Both the position numbers and the translations under genes were made by a program. A stretch of 64,000 bases of DNA from Kitasatospora fiedleri (GTDB lineage: Bacteria; Actinomycetota; Actinomycetes; Streptomycetales; Streptomycetaceae), in the NCBI RefSeq assembly GCF_948472415.1, contig NZ_OX419519.1:7593001-7657000 (forward strand), written 5' to 3'. Position 1 is the stretch's first letter. Each line of letters starts with the position of its first letter. Below are positions 8,775 to 18,644 of the stretch, piece by piece. The notes under the pieces are model-generated. The model saw nothing but the letters and a program-made list of their open reading frames with translations. It was not told the DNA's origin and searched no databases.

Positions 8775-9188
8775 ATGGTCACGTCCGACCGGCCTGTCCA
8801 CCCGTACCGCATCGGCGAGGCTGCCTCGATGCTGGGGGTGAGTGCCGACACCATGCGGCGATGGGTGGATGCGGGCCGACTGCCGGCGACGCGTGACGAG
8901 CACGGCCACCGGATCATCGACGGGGCGCAACTTGCGGTGTTCGCCCGGGAACTCGCCCGACCGGAGAACGGTGAGGTGGAGGGGCGGTCATCGGCCCGGA
9001 ACCGGTTCCCCGGGATCGTGACCGCCGTCGTCCTGGGTGACGTCGCGGCGCAGGTGGAGATCCAGGCGGGCCCGTTCCGGGTGGTCTCCCTGATCAGCCG
9101 TGACTCGGCGGAGGAACTCGGGCTCGTCCCGGGGGCGCCCGCCACTGCGGTGATCAAGTCGACCAACGTCGTGGTCGAACGGCGCTGA
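8775..9188 (+). CDS. MerR-type HTH protein with molybdate-binding (TOBE) domain
   Basis: 137 residues in two parts. Residues about 8-50 are an excisionase/MerR-like winged helix (YRIGEAASMLGVSADTMRRW). Residues about 72-137 are a single molbindin/TOBE domain (RNRFPGIVTAVVLGDVAAQV ending in VIKSTNVVVERR), which binds molybdate or tungstate oxyanions. The architecture suggests a molybdate-responsive regulator. No mod or molybdenum-cofactor gene is nearby, so targets are unknown. ATG 8775 has GGGAG at 8762-8766. Confidence 0.85.
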   Translation: MVTSDRPVHPYRIGEAASMLGVSADTMRRWVDAGRLPATRDEHGHRIIDGAQLAVFARELARPENGEVEGRSSARNRFPGIVTAVVLGDVAAQVEIQAGPFRVVSLISRDSAEELGLVPGAPATAVIKSTNVVVERR

Positions 9189-9475
9189 GACCGGGCGGGG
9201 CCGAGCAGACCTTCGCGCAGCCCCAGGCAGGCTCCCGCGCCCGCCCCCTCTTCCGCTCCGGTTCCTGCACCGATCGAGACCGAGCCCGAGTGTGAACCCG
9301 GGCCCGAGCGTGAACCCGAACTCTGGCCCGTGGCCGGTAGCGGGCCGTTCGTGCAGTACCGACGGCCAGCCGCGGGGCGCGAACTGACGCCGCCTAGGAT
9401 GCGGAGACCTGCGGTCGACCGGTAGCGGGACGGCCAGCGTTGTGAGTGCCCTGACCGTGCGAGAGGACGATCCCG

Positions 9476-10177
9476 TTGAAGAGCCGCGTGCGCGCCGTTG
9501 CCCATCGTGGTGACCCGTACCTGCACCGCGAGAACACCCTGCCGGCGGTCAGCGCCGCCCTCGCCGCAGGGGCCGACGCCGTCGAGGTCGACGTCCAGCT
9601 CACCCGGGACGGGGTACCCGTGCTGCTGCACGACCGTACCCTTGAGCGACTGTGGAACGACCAGCGCCAGATCAACCGGGTGGCGCTCGACCAGTTGGAA
9701 GAACTGGCCACTCCCGGGCTCCGGATCCCCACCCTGGCCGAGACCTTGCAGGCCGTCGCCGCGACGGACGGGGCGCGGCTGATGATCGACCTGGACGACA
9801 GCGCCCCGGCCGCCGCCACCTGGCAGGTCGTCAGCGAACTCGGGATGGAGTCCCGTGTCGCCTTCTGCGGACCGGTGGTGGCCATGCTCGCCGTCCGTGA
9901 ACTCGCGCCCGACGCGGAGATTTCGCTGACCTGGAAGCGCCTCCAGTTGCCGAAACAGCGACTGCTCGCCGAACTGCGCCCCAGCTACCTCAACCCGCCC
10001 TTCGGGCTGGTGGACGAACGGCTGGTGGCCTCCGTTCACGACGTCGGCCTGGGTCTGGCCACCTGGACCGTGGACCTGCGCCGCACCATGCGACGGATGA
10101 TCGCCCTCGGAGTCGACTCGCTGACCTCCAACCGAATCGCTCTGCTGCGCCGAACGATCGACCAGCAGCAGGCCTGA
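9476..10177 (+). CDS. Glycerophosphodiester phosphodiesterase
   Basis: 233-residue GDPD-family TIM barrel that hydrolyses glycerophosphodiesters to sn-glycerol-3-phosphate and an alcohol. The catalytic signature is complete: HRG at residues 10-12, ENT at about 18-20, EVDVQLTRDG with the metal-binding Glu and Asp, and LLHD. It lacks a signal peptide and so is cytoplasmic. TTG 9476 is taken as start because of GAGAGGA 8 nt upstream and because HRG then falls near residue 10 as in relatives. Upstream (9189-9475) is a non-coding stretch with short CCCGAG(C/T)GTGAAC repeats. Confidence 0.92.
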   Translation: MKSRVRAVAHRGDPYLHRENTLPAVSAALAAGADAVEVDVQLTRDGVPVLLHDRTLERLWNDQRQINRVALDQLEELATPGLRIPTLAETLQAVAATDGARLMIDLDDSAPAAATWQVVSELGMESRVAFCGPVVAMLAVRELAPDAEISLTWKRLQLPKQRLLAELRPSYLNPPFGLVDERLVASVHDVGLGLATWTVDLRRTMRRMIALGVDSLTSNRIALLRRTIDQQQA

Positions 10178-10377
10178 TCCATCGGTGCCGACCATCCGTA
10201 CCCGTACTGTCGAGACGGGGAAAGGGAGGGGCGTGCGCGACCGCCGGAGGCGGCGTTCCGACTGGGTCGGCTTACTGTTCCGGCCGCCACGCCACGCCGC
10301 CAGCTCCTGCCAGTCGATATGACCGTTATCTGTTGAAATAAGACGATCATGGCGACGGGTTGGCTGCGGAGGTGGCG

Positions 10378-11667
10378 GTGACGGCTGAGGGCTCTCCGAA
10401 TCCGCAGGAACCGGACGACCGTCAGAACTCGTCGACGTCCTCCAGGGGCGGAGGAGGCGAAGGGGCCACCAGGGGCGCCTCAGGGCAATCCGCATCAAGT
10501 GAGAGTCCTTCCACGGGGGACGAGGGGGCCTCGGGAACGGCGCCCGTGATCATTGCTGGTGGTACGGAGCCGGAGCTGGACGATCGGCGGCCGGCCCAGA
10601 TGCTGCCCGCGCCGGTTCGATCTGCTGCTGCCTGGTCCGCGGCGGTGATCCTCTTCATCACCGTGGCCGCGTTCGCCGTCTTCGTGGTGGTGGAGCTGCG
10701 GGCCGCGACGATCCCGATGCTGATCGCCCTGCTGGCCACGGCCCTGCTCTACCCGGTGATGCCCTGGTTGGTGGACCGGGGCGTCAAGCGAGGTGTGGCG
10801 GCCGGACTGACCTGCACCATCCTTGTACTCGTGGTCACGGGAGGGATCGCGCTGCTGGTCAACTCCCTGGTGAGCAGCGCGCCGCAGATCGTCTCCGGGC
10901 TCCAGCAGGCGGGCGACCGCATCGCTTCCTGGCTGGGGCCGTTCGGTGACAAGATCCAGTACGCGCTCAAGGAGAGCTCAGGGTCCGGGAGCACCCTGGT
11001 GGATTCACTGGCGGACGGAGTCCTGTCCGGGCTGGGGCTGGTCACCCAACTGCTGACCGGGGGAGTGCTCGCCCTCGCGCTGGTCTTCTTCTTCCTGCGC
11101 GACGGGCACCGCTTCGGCGACGCAATGCACGAACTGATGCCGGGCAGGCACGCCGACACGGTGATCGCGTGCGGTCAGCAGGCTTTCACGGCGATGGCCG
11201 GTTTCATGCGGGGCACCACCCTGATCGCGCTGATCGATGCCACGTTCATCTCCATCGGGCTGCTGGCTCTGGGGGTTCCCGGGGCGGCCGGACTCGGGGC
11301 GCTCGTCTTCATGGGTGCCTACATCCCTTTCGTCGGTGCCTTCCTCTCGGGAACGGTGGCCGTTCTGGTGGCTCTTGCGAACGGCGGACTGGGTACGGCC
11401 CTGTGGACCCTCGGGGTGGTGCTGGCGGTGCAGGCGATCGAGGGGAACATCCTGCAACCCCTCATCCAGAGCCGGACCGTCGAACTCCACCCCGCCACCA
11501 TCATGATCGCGGTGGTGGCGGGCTCCGGGATCGCCGGAATCATCGGTGCCCTGCTGGCGGTGCCGGTCAGCGCGGCCGGACTCGGCGTGGTGTCCGTCCT
11601 CCGGGGCGAGGCGGAGGGGCCGGGGCTGTCGGGCAGCCGTCGGAAGCGCCAACGACCCGAGTCCTGA
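10378..11667 (+). CDS. AI-2E-family (PerM/YdiK-like) permease
   Basis: About 429 residues, with a 70-80-residue acidic/Ser-Gly-rich cytoplasmic tail and then eight hydrophobic segments. Typical are the paired N-terminal helices (AAVILFITVAAFAVFVVVEL), the central amphipathic domain, FFFLRDGHRF, and the C-terminal GAYIPFVGAF and EGNILQPLI motifs of the family. Members export or exchange varied substrates (autoinducer-2, Na+/H+), so the substrate is not assigned. GTG 10378 follows GGAGG by 6 nt; a TTG at 10360 is in frame and possible. Confidence 0.85.
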   Translation: MTAEGSPNPQEPDDRQNSSTSSRGGGGEGATRGASGQSASSESPSTGDEGASGTAPVIIAGGTEPELDDRRPAQMLPAPVRSAAAWSAAVILFITVAAFAVFVVVELRAATIPMLIALLATALLYPVMPWLVDRGVKRGVAAGLTCTILVLVVTGGIALLVNSLVSSAPQIVSGLQQAGDRIASWLGPFGDKIQYALKESSGSGSTLVDSLADGVLSGLGLVTQLLTGGVLALALVFFFLRDGHRFGDAMHELMPGRHADTVIACGQQAFTAMAGFMRGTTLIALIDATFISIGLLALGVPGAAGLGALVFMGAYIPFVGAFLSGTVAVLVALANGGLGTALWTLGVVLAVQAIEGNILQPLIQSRTVELHPATIMIAVVAGSGIAGIIGALLAVPVSAAGLGVVSVLRGEAEGPGLSGSRRKRQRPES

Positions 11668-11772
11668 GCGGCCGTGCTGCGGGCGCGGGCGCGGGTGCGG
11701 GCGTGGGTGCGGGCGCGCCCGGCTCCGGTTCGTGTCTGCTCTGCGTCGGGTCCTCCGAATTCGGTCGGGCGG

Positions 11773-12798
11773 TCAAGGGGCAGGGAAGTAGGCGGCCATC
11801 CAGCGGTCCAACTCGGCGAAGACCTCGGCCCGGACCTGGTCGGCCGACAGGACCAGGTCGTGCATGCCGCCTTCGATCCGGACGGTGGTGACGTGCCGGC
11901 CGAGGCGCGGTGCGAGTGCGGCGATGTCGTCGGCGCGCAGGACCGCGTCGGTGCGCATCAGCGCCGGGTCCCACCGGTTGGTGACGGTGGAGGCGGTGGA
12001 CGCCATCAGCAGGACCGGGCAGTCGATCGAGAGCCCTTGGCGCACCTTCCGTTGGCCGCGCTGGATCGCGGCCAGCCAGCCGGCGAACAGGGGAAAACCC
12101 TCGGCGGGCTTCAGGGCGAGATCGAACTCCCAACTGCCCCGGTGGCTCCGGTGGAGGCTGTGGACGTAGTGCGGATTGAGCGGGGCGGGCAGCTTCCGGG
12201 TGGGGGCGGTCCGACCGATGGCTTCGAGCGCGGGCGCACCGAGGGTCCGTACGGCCGGGGCGGCGGGCATCGACAGGAAGGGACTGTTGAGGAACAGGCC
12301 GTCGACCACCCCGTGGCCGACCCGCCGGGCCGCCCACAGGGCTGCCACCAGCCCGCCCGTCGAGTGCCCGTTCACCAGGAGCCGGGTGTGGCCGTCGAGC
12401 TCCCGGATGATCCGGACCGCCTCGTCCACTTCCTCGTCGTAGGCGGCGAGGTCCGTCACGAAGTTGGGGGAGTGGTGCGGGCGCAGCGACCTGCCGTACT
12501 TGCGGAGGTCCAACGCGTAGAAGGAGAAGCCGGCCGCCGTGAAGTGGTCCGCGAGGTGGGTCTGGAAGAAGTAGTCGGTGTAGCCGTGCAGGTACAGCAC
12601 CGCTTGGCGCGACCCCTCGACCAGTCGACGGACCAGAGTGGCACTGACCTCGCCCTCCTCGTCGGGGAGCAGCGGGAGCTCCGCCGCCTCGTACGGGGCG
12701 CCCAGGATGTCTTCACGGAACTCCACGCCAGCCACGTCCATTTCCTGCTCTGCCGTGCCGCCCGGGACCACCCCGGGCGGTACCACTCCCGCGACCAT
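11773..12798 (-). CDS. Alpha/beta hydrolase (serine lipase/esterase-like)
   Basis: About 341 residues with an alpha/beta-hydrolase fold: LYLHGYTDYFF (oxyanion loop), nucleophile elbow GHSTGG, acid region near TNRWDPALMRTD, and catalytic His in EGGMHDLVLS. It resembles the serine aminopeptidase S33/monoacylglycerol-lipase-like group. No signal peptide is obvious. The start is uncertain: ATG 12798, or ATG 12741 (MDVAGVEFRED), which is nearer to the typical family N-terminus. It is divergent from the spermidine-synthase-like gene. Hexamer GCGGGC-type repeats (about 11685-11725) separate it from the convergent permease. Confidence 0.83.
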   Translation of the reverse strand: MVAGVVPPGVVPGGTAEQEMDVAGVEFREDILGAPYEAAELPLLPDEEGEVSATLVRRLVEGSRQAVLYLHGYTDYFFQTHLADHFTAAGFSFYALDLRKYGRSLRPHHSPNFVTDLAAYDEEVDEAVRIIRELDGHTRLLVNGHSTGGLVAALWAARRVGHGVVDGLFLNSPFLSMPAAPAVRTLGAPALEAIGRTAPTRKLPAPLNPHYVHSLHRSHRGSWEFDLALKPAEGFPLFAGWLAAIQRGQRKVRQGLSIDCPVLLMASTASTVTNRWDPALMRTDAVLRADDIAALAPRLGRHVTTVRIEGGMHDLVLSADQVRAEVFAELDRWMAAYFPAP

Positions 12799-12913
12799 AC
12801 CGGTCGGTAGGATCCTTCGTTTGGGAAGACTGCCCTGGTGGGGCCTAAGCTGCCCGCATGGCTGTCCCTTCGTCGATCGTTCTTCGCCCCGTCACTTCCC
12901 GGAGGCCCGGCCG

Positions 12914-13759
12914 ATGAGCGGCATCACCGCCGACGGGGCGGAACCGCGGCCGGCGGAGCGCGAGGTGGCGCTCGGCACCGCCAAGCTGATTCCCGACATC
13001 GACGTCGAAGGCGGCTGGCTGCTCACCCTCGACGGCACCCCGCAGTCGTATGTCGACCTCCAGGACCCGACACATCTCGAGTTCGAGTACGTGCAGCGGA
13101 TCGCGCACCTGCTGGACGTGATCGCGGACCCCGGGGAACCGTTGGACGCCCTGCACCTGGGCGGCGGTGGGCTCACCCTGCCCCGCTACCTGGCGCGGAC
13201 CCGCCCCGGCTCGCGCCAGCAGGTGGTCGAACTGGACGGCCCGCTGACCGAGTTCATCGCCGAGCACCTTCCTTGGCCGTCCGGTATCGAGGTGACGGTC
13301 GGCGATGCCAGGGCCGCACTCGGGTCCGTGGCGTCCGCCAGCGTCGATGTGGTGGTGGCCGACGTGTTCCGCGGCTCGCGGACGCCGGCTCACCTCACCA
13401 GCGTCGAGTTCGTACGGCTGGCTGCCGCCGTGCTCCGGCCAGGTGGCTGCTACGCGGCGAACCTGGCGGACGGCCCGCCGCTCACCTTCGCCAAGGCCCA
13501 GGCCGCCACCGTGGCGGCCGTCTTTGCCCACGTCTGCCTGGTGGCCGAGCCCGCGGTGCTGAGGGGCCGGCGCTACGGGAACGTCTTGCTGGTCGGCTCC
13601 GATGCGCCGCTCCCCACCGGGGAGTTGACCCGGCTGCTCGCCGCGGACCCGTTCCCCGCCAGGCTCACGGAAACGCCGGAGCAAGCGGCAGAGCCGGTCA
13701 CGGATGCGACGGCCGAGGATTCGCCGCCCCCTCCCAATGGAGCCTTCTCGCTGGGCTGA
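12914..13759 (+). CDS. Spermidine synthase-like methyltransferase-fold protein
   Basis: 281 residues. The central Rossmann domain is that of spermidine synthases (LEFEYVQRIAHLLD, LHLGGGGLTLPRYLA, VVELDGPLTEFI, VGDARAAL, DVVVADVFRG). The polyamine-site residues of true SpeE are only partly recognisable, and no SAM-decarboxylase gene is nearby. It is therefore best called a fused or orphan spermidine-synthase-like protein, as is common in streptomycetes. ATG 12914 follows GGAGG by 8 nt. The C-terminal about 30 residues are a Pro/Glu-rich tail. Confidence 0.82.
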   Translation: MSGITADGAEPRPAEREVALGTAKLIPDIDVEGGWLLTLDGTPQSYVDLQDPTHLEFEYVQRIAHLLDVIADPGEPLDALHLGGGGLTLPRYLARTRPGSRQQVVELDGPLTEFIAEHLPWPSGIEVTVGDARAALGSVASASVDVVVADVFRGSRTPAHLTSVEFVRLAAAVLRPGGCYAANLADGPPLTFAKAQAATVAAVFAHVCLVAEPAVLRGRRYGNVLLVGSDAPLPTGELTRLLAADPFPARLTETPEQAAEPVTDATAEDSPPPPNGAFSLG

Positions 13760-13937
13760 GCCGGAATGGTGGCGTGGCGGAGTACTGTGCTGGAAGTCGT
13801 ACCTGATGGGAGGCTCTCCTTTCGGTGACGGGACGGCAGGTGCCTTTCGGCCCTGGGCAGACCGCAGGCCGAGAGTGGAAACGCCGGGCCGCTGGGCGGT
13901 CGGTCGATGGTGCTGCCGACATGGGCGGGGTGGCCGG

Positions 13938-14945
13938 TCAGACGGCGGAGAGGACCAGTCGGCGATTGCGGTTGCGGTAGCCGACCAGTTCGAGAGCGGC
14001 GACCACCGGGTGGTTGGAGAGGCTTGTTTCGGCGCGGACCACCTCGGCCTGGGTTTCGGCGGCCAGGATACGGGTGATTTCGGCGGTGATCTCGGCAGCG
14101 AAGCCCCGTCCTCGGAATTCGGGCAGGACTCCGAGGTAACCCACTACCGGCACGACGGAGTTGTGCGAGGGGATGGCGAAACCGGCCACCTGCCCCGTCG
14201 GTGTCCTGGCTATTCGCCACCAGGAACGCTCGCCGTGCATCTCCCAGCGGTAGAACGCGACCTCGTTCCTGGCGTGTGCTTCTGAACCGATCAGGAGAGC
14301 CTCCCGGGTGCACATCGCGTCCAGACTGTTCGGCAGGACCCGGCGGAACAGGTCGACGAAGACTTCGTCGTCGGGCTCGGACGTGAAGAACAACCGACCG
14401 GACAGGGAGGGGACAGGATGATCGGTCTCGCGTTCGAAGCGGAGTCGTTCGGCGGCGAGGCGCAATCCTGCGGCCTCGGCCGCGTGGCGACGCCACGCCA
14501 CCGAAGCGGCGACCTCGGGGTGATCGCGCCAGTCGGGCGGTAGGAAGAGGTGGTAGTCGGGCGCGGGTGTCAGCCCGTCTGCGGCGAACACCTGATGGGC
14601 GGCGGTCAGCAGCGCGGCGGCGACCGCACTGCGTGGATCCACGGTCGGACCGGGCGCCCAGGGCGTTCGCCTGCGCGGATCGATGGAGGGCCAGGCCGGA
14701 TCGGACCGGGCGAACAACGCATCCAGATTGCTCGGATGGACGTCGGTGGGAGCGCCCCACCAGATGGCGACGGCCAGCGGTGCTCGGCCAGGGCCAGGCT
14801 CCGCCACCCAGATCCAGCCGGGGCGGTACTCGCCACTGGCCAAACGCGCGCGCACCATCTCTGCGGAGAGCGAGGTGGAAGGGTCGGGCCGGATCTGAGC
14901 CAGCACGGCGTCGAGTTCCTGCGGAACGATCGGACGGAAGATCAC
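13938..14945 (-). CDS. GNAT-family N-acetyltransferase (long form)
   Basis: 335 residues. The C-terminal half carries the GNAT fold: GYLGVLPEFRGRGFAAEI gives the V-x-x-x-x-RGxG/A acetyl-CoA loop, followed by AETSLSNHPVVAALELVGY. The N-terminal about 190 residues begin with IFRPIVPQELDAV and look like a degenerate second acetyltransferase half. The substrate is unknown. Convergent with the spermidine-synthase-like gene. Confidence 0.8.
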   Translation of the reverse strand: MIFRPIVPQELDAVLAQIRPDPSTSLSAEMVRARLASGEYRPGWIWVAEPGPGRAPLAVAIWWGAPTDVHPSNLDALFARSDPAWPSIDPRRRTPWAPGPTVDPRSAVAAALLTAAHQVFAADGLTPAPDYHLFLPPDWRDHPEVAASVAWRRHAAEAAGLRLAAERLRFERETDHPVPSLSGRLFFTSEPDDEVFVDLFRRVLPNSLDAMCTREALLIGSEAHARNEVAFYRWEMHGERSWWRIARTPTGQVAGFAIPSHNSVVPVVGYLGVLPEFRGRGFAAEITAEITRILAAETQAEVVRAETSLSNHPVVAALELVGYRNRNRRLVLSAV

Positions 14946-15530
14946 AGTGCCTCCGGGAAGGGGTGGGAGACGCTGAACCCGATCGTGGCGATCCGCCGCG
15001 ACTGCTACGCGAGAACGGACCGGCGGGGTGGAGCAGCGATCGGGAGCGCCGCAGAACGGTCGCGGATTATCGGAACCATTGCGGGACTCCCTTCGAAGAG
15101 CGGCACTGCGAGACCTCGATGCCCGGACGAGCGAACGCCGGGAGAACCAACGGCGGTACCTGATCCGCCGTCAGCTGTGCCCAAGAGTAGGAGGGTCAGC
15201 AGATCGCCTGCAAATTATTATTCGAGGCCGGGATTCCTCGGGTGCGCAGCACTGAGTGGAGAGACCGATCGGATCGGTGGACTGCTCGAAGAGCGAGGAA
15301 TAGGGCTGATGCGGGGTGGCAGCAGGCGGGAGCCGGAGGTCCTTCGTACCTTCAGCAGTGGTGTCTGCTGCGCCTCGGAGACGTGCACCCCGGAGATGGG
15401 TTGATTCGGCTCCAGCGGTGGTAACTAGATTCAGGCGAAGAAAGCGCCGCGCCCCTGCGAGGTGCGTGGCAGGAACGCGGCGGGATCGAAGGAGGGCAGG
15501 GCTTTCCGGGGCCGGTGCCCAGTGGGTGGA
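14946..15530. other. 585-bp gene-free region, lower GC
   Basis: No reading frame here has family features, a clear ribosome site or sustained third-position GC. GC content dips around 15190-15260 (AAATTATTATTCG). It separates two minus-strand genes and would hold the promoter of the acetyltransferase. I see no tRNA, riboswitch or repeat. Confidence 0.5.
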
Positions 15531-15746
15531 TCAGACTCGATCGACCAGGGCGAAACCGGCGTCGGTGACGGCGGAACGAATCTGGTCGTCCTGGAGGGGT
15601 TCGGCGGATTCGATCGTCACCTGGCCGGACTTCGCGTCGGCGGTGACATTGGTGACGCCGTTCAGCGCGGTCAATCCGGCAGTGACGGTTCGCTCGCAGT
15701 GGCCGCAGCTCATTCCTTCGACGGTGAAGACAGCGGTGGTGGACAT
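15531..15746 (-). CDS. Heavy-metal-associated domain protein (CopZ-like copper chaperone)
   Basis: 71-residue ferredoxin-like HMA domain with the metal site GMSCGHC (residues about 11-17), a typical Cu(I)/heavy-metal carrier that hands metal to a CopA P-type ATPase. ATG 15746 follows GGAGG by 6 nt. No copper ATPase or CsoR lies beside it in the window. Confidence 0.92.
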   Translation of the reverse strand: MSTTAVFTVEGMSCGHCERTVTAGLTALNGVTNVTADAKSGQVTIESAEPLQDDQIRSAVTDAGFALVDRV

Positions 15747-16196
15747 GGATACCTCCAGAGAACATGCGGGACTGGGCGGGCGGCCGAGCAGGGTCGAAGG
15801 ACGCCGTACAGCACAACGCACTCGATCGGGATGGGACACCGGGACACGCCGATGAGTGCCCCCAACGGGTGGTGTGCTGAATGGGAGTTCGCCAGTGGCA
15901 GGCGCGGTCGGCCGCGGCCTTGCGGGAGGCGGCGTCGCGGTGCCGGGGTGGCGTCGTGGTGGTGCAGCATCCCGCTTGGGCCGAGCGGCGTGTAGGGCCG
16001 GCATCCGGATGTGCGCAGTGCACCGCCTTGCTGTCGGCGCTCCCCCGCCCTGCCGGGCGCCGGATTTTTCAGACCAAATCCGAATGGACTGGAGAAGTTT
16101 ATTTCTTGAATTCATAAAAATCTCTCGCTACGGTCGGCCGCGTCGATATCACCGACGCCCGGTGGGGGGCTGTCGGCATGACCATGAGGGGGAAGC
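15747..16196. other. Divergent promoter region between copZ-like and MATE genes
   Basis: 450 bp with no convincing gene. The MATE-proximal part (about 16065-16125) is unusually AT-rich for this genome (TTTATTTCTTGAATTCATAA), a likely promoter or a footprint of foreign DNA. No riboswitch of a kind known to precede MATE genes was recognised. Confidence 0.5.
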
Positions 16197-17525
16197 ATGG
16201 CGGGGAAGTCCACGAGCACCATCGAGAAACAACAGCCCGTGCCGGCGTCGCTGAACGTGTCAGCCGCGCGGTTCGCCGTATCCATCCTGCTCGGGTTGGT
16301 AGCAGGGCTGGTGCTGCAGACCTGGACGGTGGCCTTCCTGGGGCGCCTGGGCCCAGAGGCGCTCTACGTCCGCTCGGTGTACACCCCGGTCGGTTACCTC
16401 GTGCTGGCGGTGACCGAAGGGCTCGTGGTGGCTGCTCAGGTCTCCGCGGGCATCGCTGCTCGGAACGGCAGAGAACGGGACTCCCTCAAGTCCATGCCGA
16501 CGTTCTTCACCATCGGCGCGGGCCTGCTGGTACTGCAAGCCGTCACCGCGGTGGCGGCCTCGGGCTCCTTCCCGGCCGCTCTCGGGGTCGCGCCCGGCGC
16601 CCGGCACGAAGTGCTGGTCTTCGTCGTCGCCGTCGCTCTGACCGGAGTGGTCGGGCTGATCCCCTACCTCGGTACCGGAGTTCTACGCGGTCTGGGCCAC
16701 ACCGGTCCGGCCGCCTGGCTGGGGGTGCTGTTCACCGTGCTGTCCATCGTCGGCATGGTCACGCTCCGCGCGGTCACGGGCCTCGGCGTACTGGCGGTGC
16801 CGATCGGGGGGCTGCCCGCCACCGTGATTGTCGGGACGGCTGTCGTGTTCGTCCTCCGGCGGAAGCAGATGGTTTGGCCCGTGCTGACCCTCGACCGGGG
16901 TGCGGTCCGTGAACTCCTGGGCCTGGGCGCCCCGGTGGCGGGCACGTTCCTGCTGCTGTCCACCGTGACCTTCGGCTACCTGCGGGTACTGCACGAGGCC
17001 GGGCCGACCGAGGTCGCGGGATTCGCCCTCGGGCAGCTGGCCGTCGGACTGCTGATGGTGATCGCGATGGCCGCCGGCTCCGGTGCGGCCGTCGCCGTGA
17101 CCTTGCGGCCCGGTGAGAACCGGCGAAGTCTCAACCACACGGGCCTGGTCACCGCCTTGCGGCTGGCGACCCCTCCGTCCCTCCTGCTCGGGGCGGCAGT
17201 ATTCCTGCTCCGGGAACCGATCGCCCGGGCGCTGACCACGGATCGGGCCGCGGCCTCCGTCACAGCCGACTACTTCGCCTGGGTCGGCCCCACCCTGGTG
17301 CTCTTCGGCGGAACGCTCGCGCTGCTCAGCTACCTGGAGCAGATCGGTCGAGCGGGGGTGGCCTTCCTGTTGAACGTCGTCTACTTCGCGGCGATGCTGG
17401 CCGCCGCGTTCCTCATACCCGGGCCCGTACGCGCCGGGGACCTGGCGAAGCTGATAGCCGCGGGCAACGTCCTGGGACTCGTCGGGCTCTGGTTCAGCGC
17501 ACGCTTCCTGGTCCTGCGCCGGTGA
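16197..17525 (+). CDS. MATE-family efflux transporter
   Basis: 442 residues, twelve hydrophobic segments in two pseudo-symmetric halves. The MATE pattern of long helices alternates with short loops, including GRLGPEALYVRSVYTPVGY in helix 1-2 and the equivalent GFALGQLAVGLLMVIAMA in the second half. It would export cationic or hydrophobic compounds with Na+ or H+ exchange; the substrate is unknown. ATG 16197 follows GAGGGGGA. It stands alone. Confidence 0.83.
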   Translation: MAGKSTSTIEKQQPVPASLNVSAARFAVSILLGLVAGLVLQTWTVAFLGRLGPEALYVRSVYTPVGYLVLAVTEGLVVAAQVSAGIAARNGRERDSLKSMPTFFTIGAGLLVLQAVTAVAASGSFPAALGVAPGARHEVLVFVVAVALTGVVGLIPYLGTGVLRGLGHTGPAAWLGVLFTVLSIVGMVTLRAVTGLGVLAVPIGGLPATVIVGTAVVFVLRRKQMVWPVLTLDRGAVRELLGLGAPVAGTFLLLSTVTFGYLRVLHEAGPTEVAGFALGQLAVGLLMVIAMAAGSGAAVAVTLRPGENRRSLNHTGLVTALRLATPPSLLLGAAVFLLREPIARALTTDRAAASVTADYFAWVGPTLVLFGGTLALLSYLEQIGRAGVAFLLNVVYFAAMLAAAFLIPGPVRAGDLAKLIAAGNVLGLVGLWFSARFLVLRR

Positions 17526-17637
17526 CGCCCCGCCGTCGTGGCCGGGAGGGCTGAAAACGGCTGCGGCACTACGGGCTCGGGGCGGTCCACCACTGCGTTG
17601 ACGGCTGGACAGCCCCGCTGGCGGGAGGCGCGGCGGG

Positions 17638-18198
17638 TCAGATTCCCGACAGGTCGTCGGGTACGAGCGAGAAGACGTACAGGTCGACCCGGCCGGTGTG
17701 GATGTAGCCGGCGTTCCGGAGGACACCCTCCTTCTGGAACCCCGCCTTCTCGGCGACCCGCTGGGAGGCGGTGTTGCCGGTGGCGGCGAACAACTGCAAC
17801 CGTTGGAAACCCTGCTCGCCCAACAGCCACTCACCGAGGGCCCGCGTTGCCTCGACCGTCACCCCGCGGCCCCGTGCCCACGGGGCGGTCCAGTAACCGA
17901 CCTCGCTCACCCGGGCCGGCCAGTCGGTCTTCTTGAGCCCGACGGTGCCGAGCAACTGCCCGGAGTCGCCATCGGTGACGGCGAAGTGGATGCCGTCGCC
18001 GGAGGTGCGCAACCGGTGGGACACATCGGTGCACCAGGAAGCTGCGTGCTCGGTGGTGTACGGGTCGGGCAGTGGCAGCCACCGCCGGGTCAACTCGTCG
18101 GAACAGGCGGCCCGGGTGTCGTTCACGTCCTCCGCGGTGAAGGGGCGGAGCAGCAGCCGATCGGTGCGCAGGACGGTTTCGGGAAAGATCGGCGGCAC
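17638..18198 (-). CDS. RimJ/RimL-type GNAT N-acetyltransferase
   Basis: 186 residues. It starts with TVLRTDRLLLRPFTAEDV, the classic RimJ/RimL N-terminus, and has EVGYWTAPWARGRGVTVEA (acetyl-CoA loop) and NTASQRVAEKAGFQKEGVLR. The family acetylates ribosomal protein N-termini, antibiotics or small amines. GTG 18198 follows AGGAG by 7 nt. Confidence 0.88.
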   Translation of the reverse strand: MPPIFPETVLRTDRLLLRPFTAEDVNDTRAACSDELTRRWLPLPDPYTTEHAASWCTDVSHRLRTSGDGIHFAVTDGDSGQLLGTVGLKKTDWPARVSEVGYWTAPWARGRGVTVEATRALGEWLLGEQGFQRLQLFAATGNTASQRVAEKAGFQKEGVLRNAGYIHTGRVDLYVFSLVPDDLSGI

Positions 18199-18644
18199 AG
18201 GGGAGCTCCTGGTCGAGAGGCGGACAGGACGAGACGCGGCCACCGGCAGACCGAACCGGGCCGGAACGGACAGCCGCCCCGTTCGAACCGGCCGATGGAA
18301 GGAAACCGGACGGACACGGGCGAGTGCGGGCCGGACTCGGCACGGCCCGGCGCGCCGAAGCTTCGGGTGGGTTCTGGTGTTGAATTGTCGACAGATGGTC
18401 CGCCGCTCCGCGGATTCGTAGGTCACGGCAGCGCTCGTGGCCGCTTACCCTACTGGGTGCCGAAAAGCCGGTTTCCACCGGGGACGAACTGGCACCCCGC
18501 CCTGGCGAATCCGAGGTTCGGCGGGGTGATTTCCAGTGCCGTGGCAGTCTGCCAACAGCCGCGCGGTCCGTGCAGCCGGGGTCGAAGCGGCACCGGGGAC
18601 GTGGCAGCCGACGAGCCGGTGCGGAGAGAGTGGGGACGATCGGC
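18199..18644. other. Divergent intergenic region upstream of NLR-like gene
   Basis: 446 bp with no supported gene. It contains the promoters of the RimJ-like gene (minus) and of the NB-ARC/TPR gene (plus). No operator-like palindrome stands out. Confidence 0.45.

Noticed and set aside
14946..15530. Small plus-strand frames (for example 15242-15424)
   Set aside because: No ribosome site, no family similarity and poor third-position GC; treated as non-coding.
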